This document shows positions 23,207 to 34,972 of a DNA stretch of 64,000 nt, one piece after another. Numbering within the stretch: position 1 is the stretch's first letter; each line of letters starts with the position of its first letter. The notes beneath the pieces were generated by a model. The model was not told the DNA's origin, made no database searches, and saw nothing but the letters and a program-made list of their open reading frames with translations. The position numbers were made by a program, and so were the translations under genes. This stretch comes from Stenogyne calaminthoides (Eukaryota; Streptophyta; Magnoliopsida; Lamiales; Lamiaceae), in contig JBBCBC010000030.1 of assembly GCA_037126765.1 (NCBI GenBank), forward strand, positions 6,854,478 to 6,918,477, given 5' to 3'.

Positions 23207-24474
23207 TTAGCAAAGGGTCCGGTTATTAACACACCCAACATTAGGAGATACACCCTCTAAATAGAAAAAGAATTATGAAAATCCCATATTACACTTATTA
23301 TTCTAAATAAAAAATTATCAAAACTCTTACTCTAACCCTATTTTTAACCTGTCCCGCAGGTCCGCCGCCCGCCGCTGCCGTCAATTTTATCTGTTTATTT
23401 CAACCCCTCGAATCAAAATGATGAATACTTGCACCCTTTTTTTATTTAAGATTCTAATGTGTTGAATCTGTTGATGGCAAAAATAAATAGAAGAAGAAAG
23501 AAAACAAATCCTATGTTGTCCTCTGTTCTAGTAATTCTGAACTAAGGTAGGAAAATAGGGAGAGAAAGAGGAGGTCGTGAGATTTTTAATGGGGAAATGA
23601 AGGAATGTGGTGGAGAAGTGGAGAGAGGGAGTGGAGCAGCAGTTGGTGACGGCGGAGCGACAGCGGACGGCGGTGGGCGGTGTCACGGCGGCTGATTGAA
23701 GAAACTGGGAAAGGGGAAAAAGAAAAAAAGGAACGTATAATTAAGAAAAAAACATAAATCTTAATTATATGTTTGAAGAGGGGTAGAATAGGTAGTACAC
23801 TGCCTCGATTAGAACACCTCCTATACCTATAGAATTACTGCACCCTTCCAAATTTATCCTACAAAATCCCTAATTTTTCTTCTCCTCTCTCTCTGCTTCT
23901 CCTTCAATCCCAAATTTGACGACGCCGCCGGCAGCCCCTCCACCACCCGCCATCACACCTGCACTGCATGTCCTTCCCCGCCACCCTGAAGCTGCCCGCC
24001 TTCCCTGCATCCCACCACTCCTAAAACATACCTTCCTCCATTTTCATTTTTCTTTTGCTCAGGTTCCTCTGTTTCTTCATCTTCTCTTTTAAGGTGTTGG
24101 AACATATTAATATCACAATTTTTTTTTTCGATTTCTTTTATTTTTTTTCGAAGTATTTGTTTTTTTTCGAATTTTTTCTCCAAATAGGTATGTTTCGAAC
24201 TTTTTTTTCAATCTTTTGAGCTTTTTTGGGAAAAAAAATATGTCAAATACTCTTATTTCAGATTTTTTTTCCTAAAAATCTTGAAAATTTTGAAGAACCA
24301 AGCAAAATTTTGTGAATCATTTATGTCATTACATTATTCTATTCATGCACTTGATTTCACAGGTAACTCGTTGTTTTCTTCAGTTTTTTACTTGAAGTGA
24401 TTTTTTTTTCTTCCCCCAAAATTCTATTCTCTTCGTCGATGAAAATCTTTTAGGTTTAGGGTGCCTGGTTATAT
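23207..24474. other. Intergenic insertion relative to the copy 3 unit
   Basis: This stretch is absent from the paralogous region after copy 3. It is GC-rich in patches (CCGCCGCCCGCCGC near 23350, GACGCCGCCGGCAGCCC near 23920) with T-rich spacers. Short open frames here have low-complexity composition and are not supported as genes. It may be a transposon with captured GC-rich exon pieces, but no ends could be defined. Confidence 0.35.
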
Positions 24475-25034
24475 ATATCATGATATTAGTAGATACACAC
24501 CCCCGATCACCCACACGATTTTTAGACACACCTTCATGAACTATCCATTATACTATTTCCAACAAATCCTTCCAATTATGAAATTCTATAAAAAAAAAAA
24601 AAACTATCAAAAAATATATCAGATTTCGATAAATTGACATACCTACACAATTTCAGCAAAATTTTGGCGAGATAATGAACATTTTTTGATAAATCAGGAT
24701 CAAAATCAAAAGCCATGAAAATTTGAAGAAAAAAAAAGTTCACCGTACTTGCTTTCTCCTTCAAAATCTCGAACCATGGTGGTGGAATACGGGTAGTGGT
24801 GGTGAAATGATAATTTTCAATATATCACAGGAAATGGTGGGAAAAATAAGATGAATGTATCACTTTCATAGATTTATTTCATTTCGAATAAAATATATAT
24901 ATATATATATATAAATCATTTCATTATTGCACTAAAATAATAAAAATTTTAAATTCATGTATCTCCTAAAATTCCAGACCCTATTTTAAGTTTAAACTTT
25001 AAATAGGAACTTTGCCGAATGAGGTGTGGAAACA
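24475..25034. repeat. Segmental duplicate of about 51440-52200
   Basis: Shared phrases in the same order (GATCACCCACACGATTTTTA, CACCTTCATGAACTATC, GCACTAAAATAATAAAAA, ATAGGAACTTT) link this to the region downstream of copy 3. A (TA)n run at about 24894-24913 occupies the position where the 51.9-kb paralogue has a Stowaway insertion. Confidence 0.65.
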
Positions 25035-25042
25035 TCATAGGA

Positions 25043-25900
25043 CTGTGTTTTCATAACCGAACCGGTGATCGAACCGGATAGATCACCGGTCAGTGGTTCA
25101 ACCGGTCGGACCGGTTCAACCGTTTAAATGATTTATGTCTATTTTTTTTAATATTTTTTATATTTTACTATTTTTTTTAAATGACTAGTTCATCAATGAA
25201 CTTATAATATTAATATTTAAATTTAATTAATCAAGCTTGAACCATAAAAATAATATAAACGTGTTGGTTTTCTTGAGAAAGAGATTTTGTCCCACATTGA
25301 ATAAGTATTAGATGAAATGTGAGAAAATATAATATAAAAAAGGGAAAAGATTTATCCCACATCGAATAAATATTAAAAGAAATGTAAAATAAAGTTATAC
25401 AAAAGGGAGAGGAGGTAGATTTTATGGATCTCCTATCTCACATCGAATAAGTATTAAAAAAGATGTGAGATGGAGTAATACAAAAGGGAGAGTAGGTGGA
25501 CTTTATGAATCTCACATTCCACATTGAATAAGTATTAAGAAAGATGTGAGATGGAGTAATATAAAAGGGAGTGGATGTTGATCTAAATTCTACATAAACC
25601 TCCTATCCCACATTGAATAAGTACTAAAAATATGTGAGATGAAGCAATATAAAAGGGGTGGGGGTCTAGATATCCTTACTCACAAGAAAGATTAGTGAAA
25701 AATTGATTGGTATTAAAAATAATAAATTTTTTTACCTAAATAATTAATAGTTTAAAATTAAAAAAAAAATCGGTTGAACCGGTTTTTACCAATTTTGACC
25801 GGACCGGTTTTACCGTATAAACCGGTTCTTAAGGGTGTTCGGTCCGATTCCCCGTTCAACCGGTCGAACAGGCTAGTCCGTTCCGGTTTTGAAATCATTG
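25043..25900. mobile_element. hAT-like element with ACCGG-rich ends
   Basis: Flanked by TCATAGGA (25035-25042) and TCATAGGG (25901-25908), a 7/8-matching 8-bp target duplication. The inverted ends CTGTGTTTTCATAACCG and CGGTTTTGAAATCATTG are followed by AACCGGT-rich arms on both sides. No transposase is encoded. The interior carries five tandem snRNA-promoter-like units (25285-25660). Confidence 0.7.
25285..25660 (+). promoter_or_regulatory. Five tandem USE-like plus TATA-like units
   Basis: Five direct repeats of about 60-90 bases each start with a variant of TCCCACATCGAATAAG or TCCCACATTGAATAAG and, some 32 bases later, carry TATAAAA or a variant before AGGG. The first part matches the plant snRNA upstream sequence element (RTCCCACATCG). 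The spacing to TATA is close to that of Pol II snRNA promoters. No snRNA sequence follows any unit, so promoter activity is inference. Confidence 0.5.
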
Positions 25901-25908
25901 TCATAGGG

Positions 25909-26505
25909 GAAATCGTCAAATAAAATAACTTGTGACCTATGCAACCACAGTTGTTTTTCTTCCAATTTTATAAATTCATGGAGTTTTTTTTATAGGCCCC
26001 GACTAATTACGCACAAATTTTTGCTCTACACACCCATTATTTTACACATTCATTTTAAATTTTATATTTACTCAATTCACACATTGTGGATGATCTATTT
26101 TATCCCTCCTATAAAATATCGACTACACTGGCTGAATTTTAGAAAGGTCGATCAATCTTGCTAATTTTTTAAAATGTCAATCATTCTTGTCGATTTTGAA
26201 AAATGTTGACCGCACTGGTTGACAAAATAAAAAGTCTGCTCTGGTCGACCTATATTTTGCGATTTCAGTAGTTTTTTTTAACACCTAAACACACAAAAAT
26301 TCTATATATATATAAAAAACTTACAAAAACTTTTATCTCTATCTATAATTTGATATGAGACTTCAAGATGTACGAATTTTGGAGGATTAGGGTTTATTTT
26401 TTTTCTTCAAATTTCAAGAATGATGTAAATGAGTTGGGGAAGATGATGTGCATGAGTTTAGGTCTTGGGGGTATAGAGTAAAAAATGTTTTAAAATTTTA
26501 ATATG
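25909..26505. other. Intergenic, no gene recognised
   Basis: AT-rich. Between 26100 and 26260 the phrases GGTCGATCA, TGTCGATTTT and CTGGTCGACC recur in both orientations, perhaps an eroded small repeat. No coding sequence is supported. Confidence 0.4.
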
Positions 26506-26513
26506 ATAGATAT

Positions 26514-27320
26514 CAGTGTTTTCCTAAAAGAACCGACGACCAAACCGGTCTGGGCATCGGTTGCCAGTCCAACTGGTTGGACTGGTTAACCGACGGTCCA
26601 AAAGTCAAAATGACTTATATATGCATATTTCTTTTATATTTTGTATGCTATATTAAAAACTAAATATTTATTTATAAAAAATTAAAATTATAGGAGTACT
26701 AATTTATACTCCCTCCGTCCGTCCCACTATATTTGTCTCACTTTTCTTTTATGGATGTCCCACTATATTTGTCCCGGTCCATAAAAGGAAAAAGTAACAC
26801 TCAACTAACTATTATTTTAATATTATTCCCCTCACTTTTCATCTCAACTACCCCAAATACATTCAATTTTCATCCATTAAATACTATAAAAGCTTACTAT
26901 CTATTATTTTAATATTATTCCTTAAACAATTCAACAAAAAGAAGTGAGCAAATATATCGGGATGGAGGGAGTAACTTATAAGTCTTATATAAAAATAAAT
27001 ATAATAGAGTTTGGAGACCAGAGATAATGACGTTGTGGATTAATTTCACACAGTATATGACGGCGGTAAAGAGATTAAATGAAGTTGATGACTTATGAAT
27101 GAATTTATGAAAGAGAAAATGATATTGAGATAAAAACAATATCATTACACTGAGAGATTTAGAAAAAATAATGAAATAATCAAGAAAAGTGATTTAATAA
27201 ATAATAAAAAATAATAAAACCGAATGAACCATTTTTTTAGGAGTAAATCGACCGGTGACATGAGCGGTTCACCTTTCGACCGATTCAATTGGACGGTTCA
27301 ACCTGTTTTTGAACACACTG
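26514..27320. mobile_element. hAT-like element, second member of the ACCGG family
   Basis: The element starts CAGTGTTTTCCTAAAAG and ends TTTTGAACACACTG, with inverted-repeat termini and flanking 8-mers ATAGATAT and ATAAATAT (7/8 match). The arms are rich in AACCGGT/GACCGG like the 25.0-kb element but differ in sequence. A Stowaway MITE (26707-26973) has inserted inside. No transposase is visible. Confidence 0.65.
26707..26973. mobile_element. Stowaway MITE nested in hAT-like element
   Basis: The left end CTCCCTCCGTCCGTCCCACT and the right end ATCGGGATGGAGGGAG are imperfect inverted repeats, flanked by TA. About 265 bp, non-coding, with a short repeated CCCACTATATTTGTC motif near the left end. 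Confidence 0.75.
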
Positions 27321-27328
27321 ATAAATAT

Positions 27329-28343
27329 GCATTAAGGATTTCTTAGTCTATTTATATTAGGGCATTTTAAACATAAAATTATTTCGGATGTGTAAAGCAA
27401 AAATTCATGTGTTATTAGTCACGACCTTTTTTATATTAATTTCTCAATTTTGAATTTTGATCTTATTTTTGGCAGAATTTCAAAATTTACGGAAAAATCC
27501 CACGTCAAGTGCATATGGGCACATCATTTTTTTCCCATGATCTACTTGTTGTTGAGGCGGCGCCAATATAATATTTATGTCACATCGATCGCATTGTCTC
27601 GACATTTCTATTTTGTCAAAAAAAAAAAAAATCTGAAAATACCAGTAAAACTCTAAATAAAATTTTAAATATAAAAAATTTGATACTAGATTAATATAAG
27701 AAAAATAAAATTTGAGTAGTTATAAGAAAAATTATAAATATAAATCTGATAATAATTTTCTAAAAATGATAATTTTTTTTGCTTATCTTCTTTCCCATTC
27801 TACATGAAACAATATATATAAACTGTCTTACCTTCATCTATTTGCTTTTTTTGCAGTGATTCAGATTCTGTGGAGTGTTGGAAGTTGTCCCAAATAGGAT
27901 GCTAGCTTCCTTCATCTTGCCATGCTTAGGTACACTATTCTCTAACTCCCCTAATAGATATTGCACAATCTTGTTTTTGTCTTTAAAGCTTAAATGCTTC
28001 TTAGTTTCAGTCATGTTGAACTAACATGAGCATTTATGTTTTGTGGCAGATTTTGAGGAAGATAATTTATGGCAGATGTAATTGTAAGGAAGCACATTTT
28101 GAGGAAGCACATGATCAAAACTAACAATAATATAGTTCCATCCCTGCAATTATTGTTTTAATTTTTCCTTTTCTTAAAACTCGTTATTCACTCCAAGAAC
28201 TTGTTAATTTGGAGATCATATTCTATCGTCCATTAACACTGACCCCATTTGAAATTAATTTTAGAAATTTTAAACTTGAAACTTAAAAAGAAACATACAC
28301 CTACATCCCAAGGCTATCACTTTAGTAATTTTTATTTAATTTG
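27329..28343. repeat. Segmental duplicate of about 52240-52860
   Basis: Ordered shared blocks include GAGGCGGCGCCAATA, TTTATGTCACATCG, CTGATAATAATTTTC, GTTCCATCCCTGCAATTATT and CCCAAGGCTA. The copies differ by many indels. No gene is supported, and the pairing shows that the unit downstream of copy 2 was duplicated together with the one downstream of copy 3. Confidence 0.65.
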
Positions 28344-29238
28344 TACTCCATTCGTCCACCAATTTTATGCACACTTGTTTTATTTTTCTGTCCATAAATT
28401 TTATACACACTCATTTTATGAAAAAAGTTACTTTATTTTTATCCTACAACCATCACTTAATTACTTCAAATGTCATTGTACTTCACTCACAAACAATCAC
28501 TTTTATTTATAAATGAACCCCACAATACCCTATAATACCTAAAGATGCTCACAGTTTCGGAACCGCCGATTCCAGTTCCTAACCGGCGGTTTCAAAAATT
28601 TTGAAGGCGGAACCGGAACCGAACCGTGGTCAAGGCGGTTTCGGTTCCGAACGGCCGGTTCCTCATTTTTTTTTAAAAAAAATTAATTTTTTTTTCTTAT
28701 TTTTTGGATCTAAAATTTGAAGAAATGTACATGAATATGACAAATTATTGTTATGAAAATTTAAATGGAAGATTACAATAGTTAAAACATACATAAATTT
28801 ATAATTAGATAATTATAAATACATGATAATTGCCTAACTGATACATCATCAAACATTACTACATTAGTACAATATTAAAATGCAACAATAGTAAATTAGT
28901 AAAACTAGTAGTAGGATAGTAGTACACTACAAATTATTATAGGCATTAAATTGAGTTAAAGGATATCTAAACCATTGAAATTATTAATTAAAAAAAAAAC
29001 CAAAAAACCGGTGATTCACGGTTTTAGAAATGATGGAACTGGAATCGAATCGTATATCTTACGGTTTTGGTTCGGTTCAGAAACCGGCACCGTGGAACCG
29101 ACGGTTCTGTTTCGAACCGGCGGTTTCTTTTTTTTTTTAGCATGTCTAATAATACCCTTACTTTATCTATTTTATCTATCTTTTTCTTAATATGTGTGTC
29201 CACCACATCAAGCATAAAATTGGTGGATAGAGGAAGTA
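28344..29238. mobile_element. Stowaway MITE split by a nested GGTTC-rich element
   Basis: The left end CTCCATTCGTCCACCAATTT and the right end AAATTGGTGGATAGAGGAAG are inverted repeats flanked by TA. The paralogous site near 52865-52905 (ATTTAATTTG then AACAAACACTGAGATC) lacks the element, giving an empty site. Between about 28540 and 29145 it is interrupted by an element whose two arms are full of CGGAACCG/GGTTCCG blocks. Confidence 0.7.
28540..29145. mobile_element. Nested GGTTC/GAACC-rich TIR element
   Basis: The left arm (TTCGGAACCGCCGATTCC, then GGCGGTTTCGGTTCCG) and the right arm (GGTTCGGTTCAGAAACCGG, GAACCGGCGGTTTC) are complementary in composition and partly in order, around an AT-rich centre. 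The exact ends and target duplication could not be fixed. It is younger than the Stowaway copy it splits. Confidence 0.45.
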
Positions 29239-29240
29239 TA

Positions 29241-29745
29241 ACAAAACAGTGGGATCAAATTCGAGCACGCCGCTTCTTTCCATAAGTTTATGAAATTACC
29301 CCTTGGAGTTGACACACCCTACTAGGGGTGTAAGTGAGTCAAGATGACTCGCGAGTTACTCGTGCTCGATTCGTAAAAGGATCAAAATCGACTCGATCAT
29401 AATCGACTCTATCATAATTGAGTCAAATCGGGTTCGAGCTCAGCTCGAGAGACTCGCGAGCCTAATCGAACTTGCACATTAATTACTATTATGCATTAAT
29501 TTTACTAAATATATAAAATTATATTTTAAACATATTTTATATTTAATTTTATAAATTATACAGGTAATCGAGTCGAGCTCGAGCCAAATTCGAATATATC
29601 GAGTTTCTTGTTGAGCCGAGTTCGAATCGAGCTTCGAGTATTCTAATCGAGTCGAGTTCGAGCTCAACACTACTCAGCTCAACTCGGCTCGACATCCCTA
29701 ACTTATACCACCAAGCGGTTTCAATTGGCCAAACTTCAATGATAC
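29241..29745 (+). pseudogene. Receptor exon-1 relic interrupted by a small repeat
   Basis: 29250-29320 matches the signal-peptide region of the receptor genes (CTTCTTTCCATAAGTTTATG against CTTCTTTCCTTTAAATTTATG in copy 1). 29712-29740 matches the next part (TTTCAATTGGCCAAACTTC against TTTCAATTGGCCAAACTTTG in copy 2). Between them (about 29322-29700) sits a roughly 380-base insertion rich in CTCGAGT/GACTCG blocks, starting TAGGGGTGT and ending CATCCCTA. The remnant covers only about 35 codons and is non-functional. Confidence 0.6.
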
Positions 29746-30336
29746 TAGTTTTAGCCCGTGCAATGCACGAGCATATTGTAATTTTATTTTTGTAGTCGGT
29801 CATAAAAAGTGAATGAATATATATATTTGGATTTATTAAAATACGGAGATACCAATTGAAAGTAAAACGTACCTTAAAAAAATGTTTGAGGTGTGCTACA
29901 TTAACTACCTTAAAAAAAAAAAAAAAAAAGAGGCTGAGTAGTGTCATCATTCGGACTTGCATTGATTTTCTTTTCTAAATCTCGAATTAATAAATAAAGT
30001 ATTTAATAATTTGAGTCTTAAAATAATAAAAAAAATCCAAGATGATAGAAATGTTATAGACTATTGAGAGATACATTAATGGGCATAACTTTTTAAAGTT
30101 TACGTGTATTAAACATAAGTTTAGAATTATAGGATAAGTTTTTTTACAATTCGAAACAATAAAAATTATATAACATCAACATATGAAGTAAGAATGCTTA
30201 TATGTTTGTGTATCATGATAATATTTTATTCATCTACCTTATTATGCATCATGGACAGAGAGTTGAAGTTGCTCTTAATTACCATTTCTTAAGTTGTCCT
30301 CCACGGATGAAAGTAGAATAACCCCCAAACATTCTT

Positions 30337-30540
30337 AGGGGCATAACCGAGTGGTAAAATATGTGGTAATACGGGTATACATTCTCCGACAACACTGGTT
30401 CAGACCCCATGTAAGATAATATATCCCTCGATTTACATTCAATAGGCTTTTTCCAAAGGTGTATTCTACACGGGCATGTCCCTTGATTTACATTCCATTA
30501 CGGATAGAGAGAGTTTTTTGTCTCACCCTTACCAAAAATA
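30337..30540 (+). mobile_element. Candidate tRNA-derived SINE
   Basis: The sequence starts AGGGGCATAACCGAGTGGT, resembling a tRNA 5' end with Pol III A box (TAACCGAGTGG, about 30344-30354). It has a good B box GGTTCAGACC at 30397-30406, about 45 bases on. The remainder is not tRNA-like. A cloverleaf cannot be closed, so it is not a tRNA gene. The 3' end is uncertain. Confidence 0.45.
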
Positions 30541-30670
30541 ATTACCTTCAAACAAATCATTCAACACGCAAGATACTTTTAAAAAATATTATATACGGTT
30601 AAATCAAGCTTTTGGATTAGAGAAAGTTAGGAGGTGAACTTTTGGGGCAATGAGAGCATTGAATTCTCCA

Positions 30671-30860
30671 AACTGATAATATGGATTCATCTACAATTCT
30701 ACACTTTCAAACAATGAAATGATTTTACAATATACATGTTTGAGTTTATTAATGAAAGTTGCACCAACTGATAATATGGATTCATCTATAATTCTACCCT
30801 TTCAAACAATGAAATGATTTTACAATATACACATTTGAGTTTACTAATGAAAGACTTCAA
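30671..30860 (+). repeat. Two-copy tandem duplication, period 95 bases
   Basis: Both copies start AACTGATAATATGGATTC (30671 and 30766) and run through AAACAATGAAATGATTTTAC with only a few differences. Confidence 0.75.
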
Positions 30861-31569
30861 TAAATTTTACATTTACAAATATCAAGAATTCAAAGTAAAT
30901 AGAACATAACTATGAATATGGAATTTATCCTCCTTTTTTCATCAGGAAGTCTGAAATTTATTTTCCTCTAATCATGTGTAATATATGCCTAAAGGTAGGA
31001 AATCAAGTTGAGGATGAATATTTATATATTATTGAAGTTTTAATTACTAAATTAGAGGATCTTTAGTAAAAGATGTAATTCTCAAACAATCAATTCACCT
31101 TTACTCAATAAACAACCTCACTCAATAATTAAAAACATCTTAAAAGAATTATACTCCCTTAATTCAACGATATTTCATACTAATATTTTTCTAAATCTCT
31201 TTTTAGCCCATCAACCTCAACATATGTAATTCTCCTTTGCTAATTTATGGCATGAGCAGCAAATCCATCAACTTCAACAACCTTATTTACAGAGGAACAG
31301 GCATATTCAAACCTATAACATTGACATTATTCTACATTTATGAGAAGCACCTTACTTGGTGATAACATATCCCATATGTTTAGAGTAGAGATATCCTAAC
31401 ATCCACCTTCCTATATAAATCAATGCCCACCAAATCTTGTGGATGAGAAAAGAACAATGTTAAAAGCAGCACAATAGCCTTAGCATTAGTAAATTAATTG
31501 AACCAACAATTAATCTCGGGACTGTACAAACATTTTTCAAATACAAATTACAAAGATTGGTTCATAAAC

Positions 31570-31900
31570 GGAAAAGACAATATCAGTGACGTTAGAGCGC
31601 CTTCAAAATGTCAAAGAGAGTCCGATGAAACAAAAAGGGAGAGTACATACATGTTAATTATAATTTTTCTGAGAAATCATTCACTTGAGAAAGAAAGTAA
31701 AACGATATTTTGCAAAAATCCAAAAATATGCAAATATATCAAAAGATCCGGCAAGGACAGTGGGATGACGCCAATAAGAGTGCCTACAAAATGGCAAAGA
31801 GAGTTTGATGAAACAAAAGAGATAGTACATACATTCGCATTAGAATTTCTCTGAGAAATCACTCACTTGAGGAAGAAAACGAAACAATATTATGCAAATA
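31570..31900 (+). repeat. Two-copy imperfect duplication, period about 185 bases
   Basis: Blocks in the same order occur twice: TCAAAATGTCAAAGAGAGT / ACAAAATGGCAAAGAGAGT, a GATGAAACAAAA block, AGAGTACATACAT / ATAGTACATACAT and a TTTCTCTGAGAAATCA-like block. Open frames here are by-products of the duplication. Confidence 0.55.
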
Positions 31901-31979
31901 TGTCAAAAGATGTGGAGATGACAAAGAGTTCCCTTAATTTTCCTCATTATGATCAAAGAGGTTATGGCATTTGACATCG

Positions 31980-34660
31980 TTTGGGTTATACACGTCGCGG
32001 AGGATCTGGTTTTCTCAGCACATCTGATCCGTATGACGTCTTCATGGTTGCTGTAAATCCAAAAATATACAAATATGAGAAGAAGCGTTCATGGGGAAAA
32101 AAAAGGCAATTGTGAGATCCAATATAATACAAACCTACAATCCTGTGTATAAATATCTCTATCGCAAATTTAAGGCCCTATTGCAAAGTCAAAACATAAC
32201 CATTATACTCTTTCTCATTTATCAGGGCTTTTGTAAGCTCACAAACCTTCAAGGATGTAATACAAACCTGTCATAATACAAAGTAATAGTGAATATCTGA
32301 GCAACTACATAGACTCTTATCAGCATTATTTGCTAGTTTACCACTAATTTACCAAATGATCAAAGATGTCAACAATAGAAAGATTAATTCTAAAAGTATG
32401 GTTTATTATCACCTGCACTATAATACTCATAATGATAGGTGCACTGCTTTACTCAAGTGTTATTTGATCTTTTTAGCTTATTTCTATTTTCACGGGAAAA
32501 AACAACAGGGTTCTCCTTTTGGAAACAGATCCATGTTAAGCTCATGTAAACTGCCTAAAGCATCAAGACTGAGATCAGTTAGCGAGTTTCTTTCAGAGGC
32601 CTGAGCGGTATCTGTCATTCTAAAAAATTATAAACGTGAATCAGAAAAGTCACTCAACGAAGAAATGAAGTAAACAAATTACACTATCTAAAAGATAACT
32701 TATTAGGGGTCATAAGTTAGAACCAAGTTTCCAGCAGCAATATCAAAATATAAACATAAGATTATTTCACTACTTACAACACAACTTTTTACCACTACAA
32801 TAGCTGCATGAAAACTATTTGATTTATTTTCCATTTTTACATAATTTGGAAAGTAATGTCTAAAATTGATATTCAACTTTCTTCAATCAACATACCTTCA
32901 GAAAAACCTTCATATAGTTCGCTTAATTTGCATCTGAACGTGATCACTCAAACTTTTCATTAGTGAAGAAGCAAACACATATTAAGCCTCAATACATTCA
33001 TGTCAGCAACCAACGTCCCATAAGATAAAACTCTGACAAGCATTATTCCATCTGCTTAACTTCCCAAAATGAGGAGTGCGTGGATTTCTTAATACATAAA
33101 CTAATAAAATATTGTATGTCTTGTCACATTGATTATTAATTAATTTATATCCCACCAGGAAAAGTAAAAAAGGCCCCAAAAGACCAACCTATTGCAAATC
33201 TGAATCTCCAAGTGCTAGAAGTTCTTGAACGTTGTCTGGATCTATCTGCATTTAAAGATGTTATAACACTGACCTTGATCAAAACCAAGTCAAGAAAAAT
33301 ATGCAGCTGCAAATACAATCAATTACGGTATGGCTTTACAGATACATATGCTTCATTCAATTTATGGTTTCACATGCATAACTTCAGAAATCGGACATGC
33401 ACTGATCTTGTAACGTTGATCTAAGAGCAAATAAACAAAAAGAGAGTTGAATAAATTAATTCATGAGAATTGACATCACATCTCTAACCTGAGTATTGGC
33501 ATCGAACAAATTCCCAAGTTATGATCAGAAAAATTACACCATTCCACATCACAAACTGAAAATAAAAAATAAAAAACCCATCATTCAAGTCACCTTGTTC
33601 AAATTTAGATCTGCTGACGAAAGAAGACCTTGGATGAGAACGGATATTCATCTTCGAATGCAAAATCATTTTAAACATGAAGTAGGAGATAATTAAATTA
33701 ATGTTTTAAAATGAGATGACAACAAAGAGAATGGAACTAACATTCCGACGACTTCATAATTTGAACAATGGTAGCAAACCTTTTGCCTTTTGTGATCCAA
33801 AAATTCCAAGATTTACAACAACTACAACATTGATAATATCCCGATATTCAAGCACACAATGCGACTTTGGTCAATTATCACAGAAAATTAGAAGAAAAGA
33901 TTAACATTTATTTATTTTCTCAATAATCCATGACTTTTTTGATTACTTAAGTAGTACTTGTGAAATAATCTCGCAATTCCAAATGTTATCAAACATTATT
34001 CGGACTAATAGTGCTTGTGTGTATGAAAGTTAAAGAGAGAAAGATTACCTCCAGTGCATTAGTTCCTTTTGTCCACCAGATCCACCTTTGTCAACACCAC
34101 AAATGTAGGTAACCTGTGTCAAATGCATGAATCAATATGCATTATCAAGTCATATAGCATAACCCATCCAACATTTACATCTTTAACATATCACATGGAA
34201 GATAAATCACAACTTATGGGTCTACTTTCTTTGAAAGCTAAGTAGCAATGTGTATATGGAAATCCCCATTCTCAATTGAATTCACACTTTGAAAGCTCCA
34301 TTTTCCCTTTGAGAGCCGATATCAATTTCTCCGAATTCATAAATAAACATAGGTTAAAGCACATTTAGCATCGATACATATGGTGTTTATTAATTAATCA
34401 TAGAAAAATTAGCAGTTGTCAAGCGGGAAATCAGTAATTGCTCCGGTAGCATACGAATTGCGTGCGCAAATTTAAACAATATAAATCCATCCGTATACCT
34501 TTCCAAAAAGTATTTTGTTGATTTCGGCCATAATCGTCGTCGAGATGGAAAGATTGAATGGCAGAGATTCTGCTTAACAACCCGGTGTTTTCGTTCTTCT
34601 GGTACGAATTCAAATCGACAGCAGTGGTGGAGGCCACCTTCATGCGTTTTGAGATGCAAA
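31980..34660 (-). other. Possible exons of an unidentified gene
   Basis: Several short - strand segments look exon-like. The first (34643-34499) starts with ATG (MKVASTTAVDLNSYQKNEN) and ends at AAAG|GTATAC. A segment at 34113 to about 34050 sits between CACAG and GTAATC. A third near 33230-33175 reads IDPDNVQELLALGDSDLQ. One near 32615-32520 reads SLTDLSLDALGSLHELN. A last near 32050-31995 ends PDPPRRV and a stop. No frame joins the first two cleanly, and no domain is recognised. This may be a decayed gene, gene fragments, or chance. Confidence 0.22.
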
Positions 34661-34972
34661 GAGGCGTTTCCAGAAGATGCAGGGGTTGAGGATAGAACTG
34701 ATTAAATTAAAAATTAAACAGGAAAAATGATAAGCAGTGCCACGTGGCAGCACAGCAGATAAGACATATTTGGTCAATGCAACTCTCCTATATATATTAT
34801 AATATATAAGATTCCCAAAAATCCAATAATACCATTAAAAAACTAAATAAAAATTGTAATACTAAATCAAGATCCAAATCTGATGATTTTTTTCCTTAAA
34901 AATACAAACCACAATAATAAAGAGAAAGTATTTGTGAGCCCAACACTTACAAATGACAAAAATATAGTTCCA

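Larger units (their letters stand above)
29746..31569. other. Intergenic, with SINE-like and duplicated segments
   Basis: AT-rich, with no gene supported. It contains a tRNA-like SINE head (30337-30540) and a 95-base tandem duplication (30671-30860), listed separately. Confidence 0.45.

Noticed and set aside
23560..24183. Coding genes in the GC-rich and Glu/Lys-rich frames near 23.6-24.2 kb
   Set aside because: The frames are low-complexity products of GGCGG and TTTTTTC repeats without start context or domains.
30337..30420. A tRNA gene
   Set aside because: A and B boxes are present but acceptor and anticodon stems cannot be formed. A SINE head is more likely.
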